Below the pieces are notes generated by a model. The model saw nothing but the letters and a program-made list of their open reading frames with translations. It was not told the origin of the DNA and did no database searches. From Allobosea sp. Root381 (GTDB lineage Bacteria > Pseudomonadota > Alphaproteobacteria > Rhizobiales > Beijerinckiaceae): a DNA stretch of 64,000 nt. The stretch lies in assembly GCF_001429395.1 (NCBI RefSeq), contig NZ_LMJT01000043.1, positions 2,627-66,626 on the forward strand, given 5' to 3'. Positions 41,255 to 52,350 of the stretch are shown here, piece after piece. A program made the position numbers and the translations under genes. How positions within the stretch are numbered: position 1 is the first letter of the stretch; the number at the start of each line of letters is the position of its first letter.

Positions 41255-41599
41255 ATGGCACTTCCGATTGAGGAATTGGGCCGCCTGATATCCAGAAGGC
41301 GCGGCGGCCAAGGCATTCGCGCCGCGGCGGCTGAAGCAGATGTAAGCCCCGCGACACTTTCGCGAGTAGAGAACGGCAACGTTCCTGATCTCGCGACCTT
41401 CGCGAAAATTTGCCGATGGCTGGAAGTTGATCCGGCGCTTTTTCTTGGCGTTGAGGTTTCGCCCAAGCCGCCTCAACCAGCCGTGGTGCACTTTCGGAAA
41501 AAGAAGACTGTTTCTCCTGATACCGCGCAGTCGCTTGCCGAGCTAATTCTGGCAGCCCAACGGGCAAAAAACGCTCAACTGGCACTGAAACGCAGATAG
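41255..41599 (+). CDS. XRE-family transcriptional regulator
   Basis: Protein of 114 residues with a Cro/CI helix-turn-helix: IEELGRLISRRRGGQGIRAA, then AAEADVSPATLSRVENGNVP and LATFAKICRWLEVDPALFLG. The tail is basic and helical. ATG at 41255 with AGGAG five bases before it; another ATG at 41251 is out of frame. It precedes an ImmA/IrrE peptidase gene by 2 bp, the usual regulator-protease pair. Base composition is lower in GC than in neighbours, which suggests acquisition. The inverted repeats at 41152-41205 are its likely targets. Confidence 0.9.
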   Translation: MALPIEELGRLISRRRGGQGIRAAAAEADVSPATLSRVENGNVPDLATFAKICRWLEVDPALFLGVEVSPKPPQPAVVHFRKKKTVSPDTAQSLAELILAAQRAKNAQLALKRR

Positions 41600-41601
41600 A
41601 A

Positions 41602-42162
41602 ATGCGCCGCGGATTCAAAGCAGAAGCAGAGCGACGCGCCGCAGCTGCACGGGCATTGCTTGATTTGGATCTCATCGGAAAGCTCTGCCCGTGGGCTTAC
41701 GCCGCCGCATTGGATATCGTGGTCGTGGGCGCAGACGAACTTGACCTTCCGCCAGTCCATGCAAAACAACTGTTAGAGCACGACGCTGACAGCTGGTCAG
41801 GGATGACACTGGATGAAGATGAGATTCGGCTAATAGTGCTGAACAGCTCGCATGGAAAAAAGCGGCAAGCATCGACGCTCATGCACGAGCTCGCACATTT
41901 ACTACTTGAACATGTCCCCGCGAGCGTAAATCTGTCACCGAGCGGATTGACCTTGTTGTCAGATTACTCCGCTGATCAAGAGGAAGAGGCTGATTGGCTG
42001 GGTGCTGCCCTTTTGCTCCCAGAGATCGCGCTTCTACGCTATCGCTCAAACGGGCTCAGTTTCGCCGAAATATCGGACATTTTCGGTGTCAGCGAAGAAC
42101 TCTGCGCGTGGCGATGCCGAATGACAGGCGTCGAGAAGCGCATGGCTTTTCGTCGAAGGTAA
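41602..42162 (+). CDS. ImmA/IrrE family metallopeptidase
   Basis: Zinc peptidase of 186 residues. The HExxH motif is STLMHELAHLLLEH (His95, Glu96, His99), with a third ligand Glu in EEEADWLGAALLLP. Before it stand the family segments LDIVVVGADELDLPP and LIVLNSSHGKKRQ. A C-terminal helix-turn-helix-like part (FAEISDIFGVSEELCAWRCR) follows. In known pairs such a peptidase cleaves the partner XRE repressor after a signal, so it probably relieves the control of the adjacent operators. It has the same low-GC character as the XRE gene. Confidence 0.92.
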   Translation: MRRGFKAEAERRAAAARALLDLDLIGKLCPWAYAAALDIVVVGADELDLPPVHAKQLLEHDADSWSGMTLDEDEIRLIVLNSSHGKKRQASTLMHELAHLLLEHVPASVNLSPSGLTLLSDYSADQEEEADWLGAALLLPEIALLRYRSNGLSFAEISDIFGVSEELCAWRCRMTGVEKRMAFRRR

Positions 42163-42195
42163 CGGTAGGTCGTTAGCCAAGGATAGGCGGTAGGC

Positions 42196-44892
<2,697 letters not shown>

Positions 44893-44965
44893 GGCGGCAA
44901 TATGGGCCCGAAGCCGCCGCGATGCGAGGGGCAAGGCGCTCCCCGGCGACGATTGGTGACAGGAG

Positions 44966-45019
44966 TTGACAGGGTCGCGCCACGCAATCTTAGATTGTAT
45001 TATATATACGATGCAATCT
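44966..45019 (+). promoter_or_regulatory. Promoter with palindromic operator before the MmeI-like gene
   Basis: TTGACA at 44966-44971 and TTAGAT at 44990-44995 with an 18-bp spacer. The perfect palindrome CAATCT-T-AGATTG (44985-44997) covers the -10, and CAATCT is repeated at 45014-45019. The surrounding TATTATATATACG is AT-rich. This looks like a repressed sigma-70 promoter; the regulator is unknown. Confidence 0.6.
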
Positions 45020-45032
45020 TTGGGAGTGAGCC

Positions 45033-47453
45033 ATGTCGGGGGGCGGGTCCGGGGCCGATGCGGGACAGGTCGAGTCCTTCATCGCGCGCTGGCGGATGTC
45101 GGAGGGGGCGGAGCGGGCCGCCTATGCGCTGTTCCTGCGCGAGCTCTGCGAGCTGATCGGCGTCGAGCCGCCGCAGCCGCCGACCAGCGATTCCGACGCG
45201 GTGACCTATCGCTTCGAATATCCGGTGCGCTTCCGCGATGCTGCGGGCGGCTCCAGCACCGGCCGCATCGATCTCTACCGCAAGGGCGCCTTCGTGCTGG
45301 AGGCGAAACAGAGCCGCTGGAAGGGCCAGGCCAAGGAGGTGCTGCCGGCGCAGGGCGCCCTGCCCTTCGCCGAGCCGGCCGGGCCGCGCGGCCGGCGCGG
45401 CGCCGACCGGGCCTGGGACGTGCTGATGCTGAATGCGCGGCGGCAGGCGGAGGACTACGCCAAGGCGCTGCCGGCCTCGCATGGCTGGCCGCCCTTCCTG
45501 ATCATCTGCGATGTCGGCCACTGCTTCGAGTTCTATGCCGACTTCACCGGCCAGGGTAAGAACTACGTCCAGTTTCCGGACCGGCTGAGCTACCGGGTCT
45601 ATCTCGACGATCTGCGCGACGAAGCCGTGCGCAAGCGCCTCGCCGCGATCTGGGATGCGCCGCTCTCGCTCGATCCTGCCCGCCATGCGGCCCGGGTGAC
45701 GCGCGCCATCGCCGAACGGCTGGCTGCGGTGTCCAAGGCGCTCGAACGCCAGCACGACCCCGAAGAGGTCGCGCTCTTCCTGATGCGCTGCCTGTTCACG
45801 ATGTTCGCCGAGGATGTCGGGCTGATCCGCAAGGACGCCTTCAAGACGCTGCTGCGCGACTGCCGCGATGATCCCGCCTCCTTCCTGCCGCTGGTTTCCG
45901 AACTCTGGCAGGCGATGGACAAGGGCGAATACTCGACCTCGGTGCGCGAGCGGATGAAGCGCTTCAACGGCAAGCTCTACGAGGATGCCAAGGTCTATCC
46001 GCTCGGCCGCGAGGAGATAGGCGAACTGCTCGCCGCCGCCGAGCATGACTGGAAGGAGGTCGAGCCCGCGATCTTCGGCACGTTGCTGGAACAGGCGCTC
46101 GATGTGCAGGAGCGCGCCCGGCTCGGCGCGCATTACACGCCGCGCGCCTATGTCGAGCGGCTGGTGGTCGAGACGGTGATCGGCCCGCTGCGGGCGGATT
46201 GGCGCGCCGTGCTAGGCGCCGCGCAACAACTGCGCGATACCGGCGAGGCGAAGCGGGCGCTGGCGCTGGTAGAAGGTTTTCATGCCGGCCTCTGCCGCAC
46301 GCGGGTGCTCGACCCGGCCTGCGGCACCGGGAACTTCCTGCATGTCGCGCAGGAGCTGATGAAGAAGCTCGAAGGCGAGGTGCTGGAGGCGGCGGGCGAA
46401 CTCGGCAGCGCCGAACGCCTCGGCGGCTTCGCCGACCATGCCGTCGGCCCGCATCAGTTCCTGGGCATGGAGACCAACAGGCGTGCCGTTGCCATCGCCG
46501 ATCTCGTGCTCTGGATCGGCCATCTGCAATGGCATTTCCGGACGCGCGGCTATGCTCCGCGCGAACCGATCCTGGAAAAGCTCGACCACATCCACAAGCG
46601 CGACGCAGTGCTGGCATGGGACGGCTGGCCGATCCCGCAATGGCAGGACGGCGGCGAGGCGCTGCCGAATCCGCGCCGGCCGGACTGGCCGGAGGCCGAG
46701 TTCATCGTCGGAAACCCGCCCTTCATCGGCGGCAAGGATCTGCGCGCACGGCTCGGCGACGTCTATGCGCAGGCGCTCTGGGCGGATGCCACAGAGGCGC
46801 AGAAGGAGGCCATCCGCCGGCCGGCCGAGGCGCTCGACGCGCTGCGCAAGCAGGTGCTGGACGATCACCCCGAGCTGACGCTGACGAAGCTCTACAATGT
46901 CCGCGAGGCGATCCTGGCCGGGCGGGTGCTGACGCCGGCGGAAGCGAGCATCCGGGACCGCGGGCTGGTGCTGATCCTGAACGAGCACCATGCGGCGATC
47001 GATGCCGCCGTCGCCTCGGCCTATGGCTGGCCTGCCGATCTTGGCGAACAGGACATTCTCGCGCGCCTCGTCGCGCTGAACCGGAAACGCGCGGCGGAGG
47101 AAGCTCGCGGCGAGATCCACTGGCTCAGGCCCGACTATCAGCGCCCGCGCTTCGCCCGCGACGGCCGGGGCGGCGAGCAGATCGAGGCCGGCGGCCTTGT
47201 CGCACTGGCGCCTGCCCTGGCCGCCAAGGAGACCTTTCCGGCCGAGCCGGTCGAGCGCGTCGCCGCCGTTCTCTTCGTGCTTGCGACGGCATCCGGCGCC
47301 CTCGACGCCGGCGAGATCGCATCGCGGTTCAAGCAGGGCCGCCGGGTCGAGCGCGCGGTGCGCGACATCCTCGTCTCGCTCGCCAGGGTCGGCGAGATTG
47401 CGACCGGCGACGGCGGCCGCAGCTTTGCCCGGCGCCTCACGGCGACGGGTTGA
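45033..47453 (+). CDS. MmeI-like type IIG restriction-methylation protein, apparently internally deleted
   Basis: Protein of 806 residues. The N-terminal PD-(D/E)xK nuclease has Asp80 (GRIDLY) and Glu90-x-Lys92 (FVLEAKQS), the same spacing as in MmeI. A helical spacer includes LFLMRCLFTMFAEDVGLI. The methyltransferase part has motif X (LGAHYTPRAYVERLV), motif I (VLDPACGTGNFLHVA, Asp427) and motif IV (FIVGNPPFIGGKDLRARL, Asn561). After about 20 residues it passes directly to the usual C-terminal tail (DDHPELTLTKLYN, then LVALNRKRAAEEARG). Late methyltransferase motifs and the target-recognition region seem missing, so it is probably inactive. The family call is firm; the deletion is inferred from memory of the family. 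Confidence 0.8.
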   Translation: MSGGGSGADAGQVESFIARWRMSEGAERAAYALFLRELCELIGVEPPQPPTSDSDAVTYRFEYPVRFRDAAGGSSTGRIDLYRKGAFVLEAKQSRWKGQAKEVLPAQGALPFAEPAGPRGRRGADRAWDVLMLNARRQAEDYAKALPASHGWPPFLIICDVGHCFEFYADFTGQGKNYVQFPDRLSYRVYLDDLRDEAVRKRLAAIWDAPLSLDPARHAARVTRAIAERLAAVSKALERQHDPEEVALFLMRCLFTMFAEDVGLIRKDAFKTLLRDCRDDPASFLPLVSELWQAMDKGEYSTSVRERMKRFNGKLYEDAKVYPLGREEIGELLAAAEHDWKEVEPAIFGTLLEQALDVQERARLGAHYTPRAYVERLVVETVIGPLRADWRAVLGAAQQLRDTGEAKRALALVEGFHAGLCRTRVLDPACGTGNFLHVAQELMKKLEGEVLEAAGELGSAERLGGFADHAVGPHQFLGMETNRRAVAIADLVLWIGHLQWHFRTRGYAPREPILEKLDHIHKRDAVLAWDGWPIPQWQDGGEALPNPRRPDWPEAEFIVGNPPFIGGKDLRARLGDVYAQALWADATEAQKEAIRRPAEALDALRKQVLDDHPELTLTKLYNVREAILAGRVLTPAEASIRDRGLVLILNEHHAAIDAAVASAYGWPADLGEQDILARLVALNRKRAAEEARGEIHWLRPDYQRPRFARDGRGGEQIEAGGLVALAPALAAKETFPAEPVERVAAVLFVLATASGALDAGEIASRFKQGRRVERAVRDILVSLARVGEIATGDGGRSFARRLTATG

Positions 47454-47466
47454 GCCGGGAGGCTCG

Positions 47467-47811
47467 TCAGGCCCGCTTGCGATTGCCTTCGGCCGCCCGC
47501 TCCAGCTCAGCCTTCTTGCGCTCGCACCAGGCGCGGCCCTCGTCGCCGCCCCATAGCAGCCAGGCGATCCAGCCGGCGGATGGGGCGTCCTTGTCGCCGA
47601 AGCCCTCGGCGCTCCTGTCGACAGCGTGGCGGGCGAAATAGCTCGCCATGCGCCGGATCGTGTCTTCGCTCAGCCGACGCCGGTGGCTAAGGTCGCGGGC
47701 GCGAGCGACGCCGATCTGCGTGCCGCCGCGGTGATGCTCCTGCCGCAGGCGCAGCCCGAGGGCGGCGGCCTTGGCGACGTTCTCGGGCGGAATGAGGTCG
47801 ATATGGCTCAT
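47467..47811 (-). CDS. Small protein related to a phage-protease-associated domain
   Basis: Protein of 114 residues: SHIDLIPPENVAKAAALGLR, then GVARARDLSHRRRLSEDTIR, SYFARHAVDRSAEGF and PSAGWIAWLLWGGDEGRAWC. This pattern is known to me from short proteins and domains found with phage or plasmid genes; no function is known. It is highly charged at the C-terminus. Its start overlaps the stop of the DUF2945 gene by 4 bp (ATGA), so the two are translated together. Its 3' end converges with the MmeI-like gene. Confidence 0.6.
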   Translation of the reverse strand: MSHIDLIPPENVAKAAALGLRLRQEHHRGGTQIGVARARDLSHRRRLSEDTIRRMASYFARHAVDRSAEGFGDKDAPSAGWIAWLLWGGDEGRAWCERKKAELERAAEGNRKRA

Positions 47812-48029
47812 TGCAGCCGCTCCAGTTCGCTATGCGATTTGAGCGCGTAGCCGCCATTCGGCTGGGTCACGAGATAGGCCGGCTTTTCGGGCGAGGCGTT
47901 GCGGCGCACGCGCGTACCCTTGATGGTGCGGCTGACCGGCTGCGTGAAGACCTGTTCGACACGACCCTTGGCGCGATGCGCGCCCCAGCGCCAGCTCACA
48001 TCGGTTCCCGGTTTCAGTGTGTGTGTCAT
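47808..48029 (-). CDS. DUF2945 (Tudor-like) small protein
   Basis: Protein of 73 residues that matches DUF2945: LKPGTDVSWRWGAHRAKGRV, then TIKGTRVRRNASPEKPAYLV and the end GGYALKSHSELERLQ. The family is a small beta-barrel sometimes called hypervirulence-associated Tudor domain. In bacteria its role is unknown. ATG at 48029 is preceded by GGAGGCGAGGC. It is the first gene of the two-gene unit with the protein at 47467. Confidence 0.82.
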   Translation of the reverse strand: MTHTLKPGTDVSWRWGAHRAKGRVEQVFTQPVSRTIKGTRVRRNASPEKPAYLVTQPNGGYALKSHSELERLQ

Positions 48030-48092
48030 GCCTCGCCTCCGCGCGGTGTACTCGCGAACGAAACGAAGCAGGACGGCATTGGTTCGCAGCGT

Positions 48093-49331
48093 TTAGGTCA
48101 GCGGCGCGGCCGGGCTGGCACCAGCAAGCCAGCGTTGCATTCCCGCCGCGGCGGCGATGCCGGTGGCGAAGCAGCCCTGCAGGAGATAGCCGCCGGTCGG
48201 CGCTTCCCAATCCAGCATCTCGCCGGCGACGAAAGTCCCGGGCATGCGCTTCAACATGAAATCCGCATCGACCTCGGTGGCCGCGATGCCGCCGGCGGTG
48301 GAGATGGCGCGGGCGATCGGCATCTGGCCGAGGAGCCGCAGCCGGGCGGATTTGATCGCGGCCGTCAACGCCTCGGGAGCCTCGTCGAGCGCGCCGCCGG
48401 CACTGTCGCGCAATACGGCTACGGCCGCCGGCGACAGCCCGGCTGCCTTGCGCAGATGGTTGCTCAGCGTCTCGCCCTTGCGACGCCGGCCGAGCTTTTC
48501 CGCAAGCCTGGCGCGATCGAGATCGGGCCGCAGGTCGAGCGCGATCTCTGCGAAGCCGTCTCGCGCGATCGCCTCGCGCAGCGGCGCCGACAAGGCATAG
48601 ATCGCGCCGCCCTCGATGCCGGCCGGATCGAGCATCGCTTCGCCGGCGACCTCCTGCTCCCGGAAGCGGATCACGATGCGCTTCAGCGGCGCCCCGGCGA
48701 AGCGCTCGCGCAGCTGCGGCGACCAGTTCACCGCGAAGCCCGCATTGGCCGGCTGCAGCGGGGCGATGGCGACGCCCCTTTCCGCGAGCAGCGGCACCCA
48801 GCCGCCATCCGAGCCGAGCCGCGGCCAGCTCGCCCCGCCGAGCGCCAGCAAGGTCGCATCGGGTGTGGCGGTCGCGCGACCGCCGTCACGGCCTTCGAAT
48901 GTCAGCGCGCCATCCTCCGCCCAGCCGGTCCAGAGCCGGCCGGCTTCGAGCCTAACGCCAAGCGCCGCCAGCCGCCCGAGCCAGGCGCGCAACAGGGGCG
49001 AGGCTTTCATCGCCTTCGGAAAGACGCGCCCGCTCGAGCCGACGAAACTCTCGGCGCCGAGCCCGTCGGCCCAGTCGCGCAGCGCCTGCGGCGGAAAGGC
49101 CGTGATGGCGGGCTCAAGCCAGGTGCGCGCGGCGCCATAGCGGCCGAGAAGGACGTCGAGCGGCTCGGAATGGGTCAGGTTCAGCCCGCCGCGCCCGGCT
49201 AGCAGGAATTTGCGCGCCGGCGACGCCATCCGCTCATGGATGGTGACGCGATACCCGGCCTGCGCCAGCCGCTCTCCCGCGATCAACCCGGCCGGGCCTG
49301 CGCCGATGATGGCAATGTCGCGCGAGGGCAT
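48093..49331 (-). CDS. FAD-dependent flavoprotein, TIGR03862/HI0933-like
   Basis: Oxidoreductase of 412 residues. The FAD Rossmann motif is IAIIGAGPAGLIAGERLA. The HI0933-type KFLLAGRGGLNLTHSEP loop follows, with FVGSSGRVFPKAMKASPLLR, TLLALGGASWPRLGSDGGW and GTFVAGEMLDWEAPTGGYLL. These are standard for the TIGR03862 flavoprotein group, whose substrate is unknown. ATG at 49331; an upstream frame to 49373 is not family-like. It stands alone. Confidence 0.9.
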   Translation of the reverse strand: MPSRDIAIIGAGPAGLIAGERLAQAGYRVTIHERMASPARKFLLAGRGGLNLTHSEPLDVLLGRYGAARTWLEPAITAFPPQALRDWADGLGAESFVGSSGRVFPKAMKASPLLRAWLGRLAALGVRLEAGRLWTGWAEDGALTFEGRDGGRATATPDATLLALGGASWPRLGSDGGWVPLLAERGVAIAPLQPANAGFAVNWSPQLRERFAGAPLKRIVIRFREQEVAGEAMLDPAGIEGGAIYALSAPLREAIARDGFAEIALDLRPDLDRARLAEKLGRRRKGETLSNHLRKAAGLSPAAVAVLRDSAGGALDEAPEALTAAIKSARLRLLGQMPIARAISTAGGIAATEVDADFMLKRMPGTFVAGEMLDWEAPTGGYLLQGCFATGIAAAAGMQRWLAGASPAAPLT

Positions 49332-49373
49332 GCTCGTTTCTCCGCGCCATGCCGTCACGGCGGCGGCGCTCAC

Positions 49374-49457
49374 CCGTCATTGCGAGCGAAGCGAAGCAAT
49401 CCGGGGGGCGCCGCGCGCGGCCGCTTCTGGATTGCTTCGCTTCGCTCGCAATGACGG
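49374..49457. repeat. Intergenic palindromic element, CATTGCGAG family
   Basis: CCGTCATTGCGAGCGAAGCG with CGCTTCGCTCGCAATGACGG at the ends: an almost perfect palindrome with GAAGCAATCC / GGATTGCTTC inside and a GC-rich centre. It lies between the divergent flavoprotein and ynfA genes. Confidence 0.85.
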
Positions 49458-49510
49458 CATAGACTGTCGCGACCGCCACCGTAACCCTGAGCCTCGGATT
49501 CTGCCCGCCC

Positions 49511-49831
49511 ATGCCGACCATCGCCGCCTATCTCGGCGCAGCCTTCTTCGAGATCGCCGGCTGCTTCTCCTTCTGGGGTTGGCTCAGGCTCGGCAAGCCG
49601 GTCTGGTGGCTGATCCCGGGGGTCGTCTCGCTGGCGCTCTTCGCCTGGCTTCTGACGCTGGTCGAGAGCGAGGCGGCAGGCCGCGCCTACGCCGCCTATG
49701 GCGGTGTCTATATCGCGGAGTCGCTGGCCTGGCTGTGGATCGCGGAAGGATTCAGGCCGGACCGCTGGGACCTGATCGGCGGGACGATCTGCCTCGCTGG
49801 CGCCGCGGTGATCATCGCCGGACCGCGGTGA
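49511..49831 (+). CDS. YnfA family (UPF0060) small membrane protein
   Basis: Membrane protein of 106 residues with four helices: YLGAAFFEIAGCFSFWGWLR with the conserved EIxGC, then VWWLIPGVVSLALFAWLLTL, AYAAYGGVYIAESLAWLWIA and DLIGGTICLAGAAVIIAG. These are standard YnfA signatures. It resembles small multidrug-resistance proteins in size and helix number; a substrate is not established. A palindromic repeat lies on each side. Confidence 0.94.
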   Translation: MPTIAAYLGAAFFEIAGCFSFWGWLRLGKPVWWLIPGVVSLALFAWLLTLVESEAAGRAYAAYGGVYIAESLAWLWIAEGFRPDRWDLIGGTICLAGAAVIIAGPR

Positions 49832-49837
49832 CAGGCG

Positions 49838-49917
49838 CGCGTCATGCTCGGGCTAGACCCGAGCATCTCATGCAAGAGATTCTCGGGTCTGCGCTACGCT
49901 TCGCCCGAGAATGACGC
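49838..49917. repeat. Intergenic palindromic element, CTCGGG family
   Basis: GCGTCATGCTCGGGCTAGAC pairing within itself (GCTCGGG / CCCGAGC), then GAGATTCTCGGG / CCCGAGAATGACGC. It is very close in layout to the copy at 14867-14948, including GCAAGAGATT. It lies between the converging ynfA and phoB genes. Confidence 0.8.
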
Positions 49918-49921
49918 CTGC

Positions 49922-50620
49922 TCAAGCCCGCGCGAAAGTCTCGTCGAAGGCGTAGCCGGCGCCACGTACGGTGCGTAGCGGGTCCTTGGAGTCGCCAGGT
50001 GTGATCGCCTTGCGCAGCCGCCCGACATGCACGTCGACGGTGCGCTCGTCGATATAGACGTCGCGGCCCCAGACGGCGTCGAGCAGCTGGGCGCGCGAAT
50101 AGACCCGGCCCGGCGCCTGCATCAGGAATTCGAGCAGGCGGAACTCGGTCGGCCCGAGATGCAGCTCGCTCCCGGCGCGGCGGACGCGGCGGGTCGTGCG
50201 GTCGAGCTCGAGATCGCCCGCCGTCAGCAGCCCTGCGACATGGCCGGGCTTTGCCCGGCGCAACAGCGCCTGGATGCGCGCGATCAGCTCCGGCAGCGAG
50301 AACGGCTTGACGACGTAGTCGTCGGCGCCGGTGGCCAGCCCGCGCACCCGCTCGGTCTCCTCGCCGCGCGCGGTCAGCATGATGATCGGCACGCGCTCGG
50401 TGTCGCGGCGCGCCCGCAGGCGGCGGCAGAGCTCGATGCCGGAGAGGCCCGGCAACATCCAGTCGAGCAGCACGAGATCGGGGGTCGAGTCGCGCAGGTG
50501 CAGCTCGGCATCGTCGCCGCGCGAGACGGTATCGACCTCGAAGCCCTCGGCCTCGAGGTTGTAGCGCAGGAGCAGGGTCAGCGGCTCCTCGTCCTCGACG
50601 ATCAGGATGCGTGCGGGCAT
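49922..50620 (-). CDS. phoB: Phosphate regulon response regulator PhoB
   Basis: OmpR-type regulator of 232 residues. The receiver holds ILIVEDEEPLTLLLRYNLEA, the phospho-acceptor Asp in LVLLDWMLPGLSGIELC and Lys in DDYVVKPFSLPELIAR. The winged helix holds LHLGPTEFRLLEFLMQAPGR and DERTVDVHVGRLRKAI. Phosphorylated PhoB binds Pho boxes such as that at 55463-55506. It is the last gene of the phoR-pst-phoU-phoB set, following phoU with a palindromic repeat in the 124-bp gap. Confidence 0.95.
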   Translation of the reverse strand: MPARILIVEDEEPLTLLLRYNLEAEGFEVDTVSRGDDAELHLRDSTPDLVLLDWMLPGLSGIELCRRLRARRDTERVPIIMLTARGEETERVRGLATGADDYVVKPFSLPELIARIQALLRRAKPGHVAGLLTAGDLELDRTTRRVRRAGSELHLGPTEFRLLEFLMQAPGRVYSRAQLLDAVWGRDVYIDERTVDVHVGRLRKAITPGDSKDPLRTVRGAGYAFDETFARA

Positions 50621-50640
50621 GAGGGGGTTCCAGTCTTCGC

Positions 50641-50737
50641 CTTTCCCGAGGCGTCTTTCGCGGGCTCGCCCCGAGAATCCCGGGACCAGCCGGCGCTGGT
50701 TCCCAATATGGTCGGGTCAAGCCCGACCATGACGCGC
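50641..50737. repeat. Intergenic palindromic element, CTCGGG family, between phoU and phoB
   Basis: The left part, TTTCCCGAGGCG with GCGGGCTCGCCCCGAGAATC, is a weak hairpin. The right part, ATGGTCGGGTC with AAGCCCGACCATGACGCG, is nearly the same as in the copy at 36346-36429. It lies inside the presumed operon. Confidence 0.7.
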
Positions 50738-50744
50738 GCTGCCA

Positions 50745-51464
50745 TCAGCTTCCCGTGACCGCCTCGACGCTGATGTCGGTGGTGTCGAGCTTCGGACGGT
50801 TGATGTCGAGCGACTCGCCGGTGACGAGGTAGTGGATCGTCTCGGCGATGTTGGTGGTGTGGTCGCCGATGCGCTCGACGTTCTTGGCGCAGAACAGGAG
50901 ATGCGTGCAGAAGGTGATGTTGCGCGGATCTTCCATCATGTAGGTCAGCAGCTCGCGGAACAGCGAGGTGTAGAGCGCGTCGATCTCGCCATCGCGGTGC
51001 CAGACCTCCATCGCCTTCTGCTCGTTGCTCGCGGCATAGGCGTCGAGCACGTCCTTGAGCTGGGCCTGGACGAGGCGGCTCATATGCTCGAGCCCGACCA
51101 CGGCGCGGTGCGGCGGCTGGAACTGGCCGGAGATCGCGACGGCGCGCTTGGCGATGTTCTTGGCGAGATCGCCGACGCGCTCGATGTCCGAGGCGAGGCG
51201 GATCGCGGAGATCAGCTCGCGCAGGTCCTGGGCGAGCGGCTGGCGGCGGGCGATGGTCAGCACCGCGCGCTCCTCGACATCGCGCTGCAGGTTGTCGAGG
51301 CGCTGGTCGGCGCTGATCACCTTCTGGGCGAGCGTGGTGTCGCGGCGCACCAGCGCCACGGTCGAATCGCCGAGCATGCGCTCGGACATGCCGCCCATCT
51401 CGGCGAGGCTGCGGCGCAGGCCCTCGAGTTCGGCGTCGTAGGAACGGACGATATGGTCGGTCAT
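50745..51464 (-). CDS. phoU: Phosphate transport regulator PhoU
   Basis: Protein of 239 residues made of two three-helix repeats. Markers are HIVRSYDAELEGLRRSLAEM, LAQKVISADQRLDNLQRDVE, IRLASDIERVGDLAKNIAKR (the metal-binding ExxxD repeat) and its second copy CAKNVERIGDHTTNIAETI. It links the Pst transporter with PhoR and keeps the regulon off when phosphate is plentiful. It follows pstB by 27 bp. Confidence 0.95.
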   Translation of the reverse strand: MTDHIVRSYDAELEGLRRSLAEMGGMSERMLGDSTVALVRRDTTLAQKVISADQRLDNLQRDVEERAVLTIARRQPLAQDLRELISAIRLASDIERVGDLAKNIAKRAVAISGQFQPPHRAVVGLEHMSRLVQAQLKDVLDAYAASNEQKAMEVWHRDGEIDALYTSLFRELLTYMMEDPRNITFCTHLLFCAKNVERIGDHTTNIAETIHYLVTGESLDINRPKLDTTDISVEAVTGS

Positions 51465-51491
51465 CGGCGTTGATCCTGTGCAGCCTGCGAT

Positions 51492-52292
51492 TCAGCCGAA
51501 GCGGCCGGTGACGTAGTCCTGCGTCTGCTTCTTGGTGGGGTTCATGAAGATCGTGTCGGTCGGTGCGAACTCGATGATCTCGCCCAGATACATGAAGGCG
51601 GTGTACTGCGAGATGCGGGCCGCCTGCTGCATGTTGTGGGTGACGATGACGATGGTGAAGTCGCTCTTCAGCTGCTCCAGCAGGTCCTCGATCTTGCCGG
51701 TCGAGATCGGGTCGAGCGCCGAGGTCGGCTCATCGAACAGGATCACCTCCGGGCGCTGCGCGATCGTGCGCGCGATGCAGAGGCGCTGCTGCTGGCCGCC
51801 GGAGAGGCCCATGCCCGAGCTCTTCAGCTTGTCCTTGACCTCGTCCCACAGGGCCGAGCGGCGCAGCGCCGCCTCGACGCGGTCGTCGAGCTCCGACTTC
51901 GGCGGCTTCTCGTAGAGGCGGATGCCGAAGGCCACGTTGTCGTAGATCGACATCGGGAACGGCGTCGGCTTCTGGAAGACCATGCCGACGCGCGAGCGCA
52001 GCTCGTTGACGTCGACATCCTTCGAGATGACGTTGCGGCCGTCGAGCAGGATCTCGCCCTCGGCGCGCTGCTCCGGATAGAGCGAGTAGATGCGGTTGAA
52101 GATGCGCAGCAGGGTCGACTTGCCGCAGCCCGACGGGCCGATCAGCGCCGTGACGTGGCGGTCGCGGAAGTCGAGATTGACGTTCTTCAGCGCCTTGTGC
52201 TCGCCGTAGTAGAAATCGAGGTTCCTCACGGAGATCCGGACCGGCGCCTGGGCGTCGAGCGTCCGCGGAGAGAGTTCGAGGGTCGAAAGCAT
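51492..52292 (-). CDS. pstB: Phosphate ABC transporter ATP-binding protein PstB
   Basis: ATPase of 266 residues. Walker A is ALIGPSGCGKSTLLRIFNRI, the Q-loop is VGMVFQKPTPFPMSIYDNVA, the signature is GLSGGQQQRLCIARTIAQRP, and Walker B is VILFDEPTSALDPISTGKIE. The family ending is FMNPTKKQTQDYVTGRFG. The N-terminal RNLDFYYGEHKALKNVNL is typical of PstB. It powers the PstC-PstA channel. Confidence 0.96.
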   Translation of the reverse strand: MLSTLELSPRTLDAQAPVRISVRNLDFYYGEHKALKNVNLDFRDRHVTALIGPSGCGKSTLLRIFNRIYSLYPEQRAEGEILLDGRNVISKDVDVNELRSRVGMVFQKPTPFPMSIYDNVAFGIRLYEKPPKSELDDRVEAALRRSALWDEVKDKLKSSGMGLSGGQQQRLCIARTIAQRPEVILFDEPTSALDPISTGKIEDLLEQLKSDFTIVIVTHNMQQAARISQYTAFMYLGEIIEFAPTDTIFMNPTKKQTQDYVTGRFG

Positions 52293-52350
52293 CGACGGGT
52301 TCCTTCGGATCGGGTCGCGACCGGGTCGGGTTGGGTTTCAGGTCCTGGCT

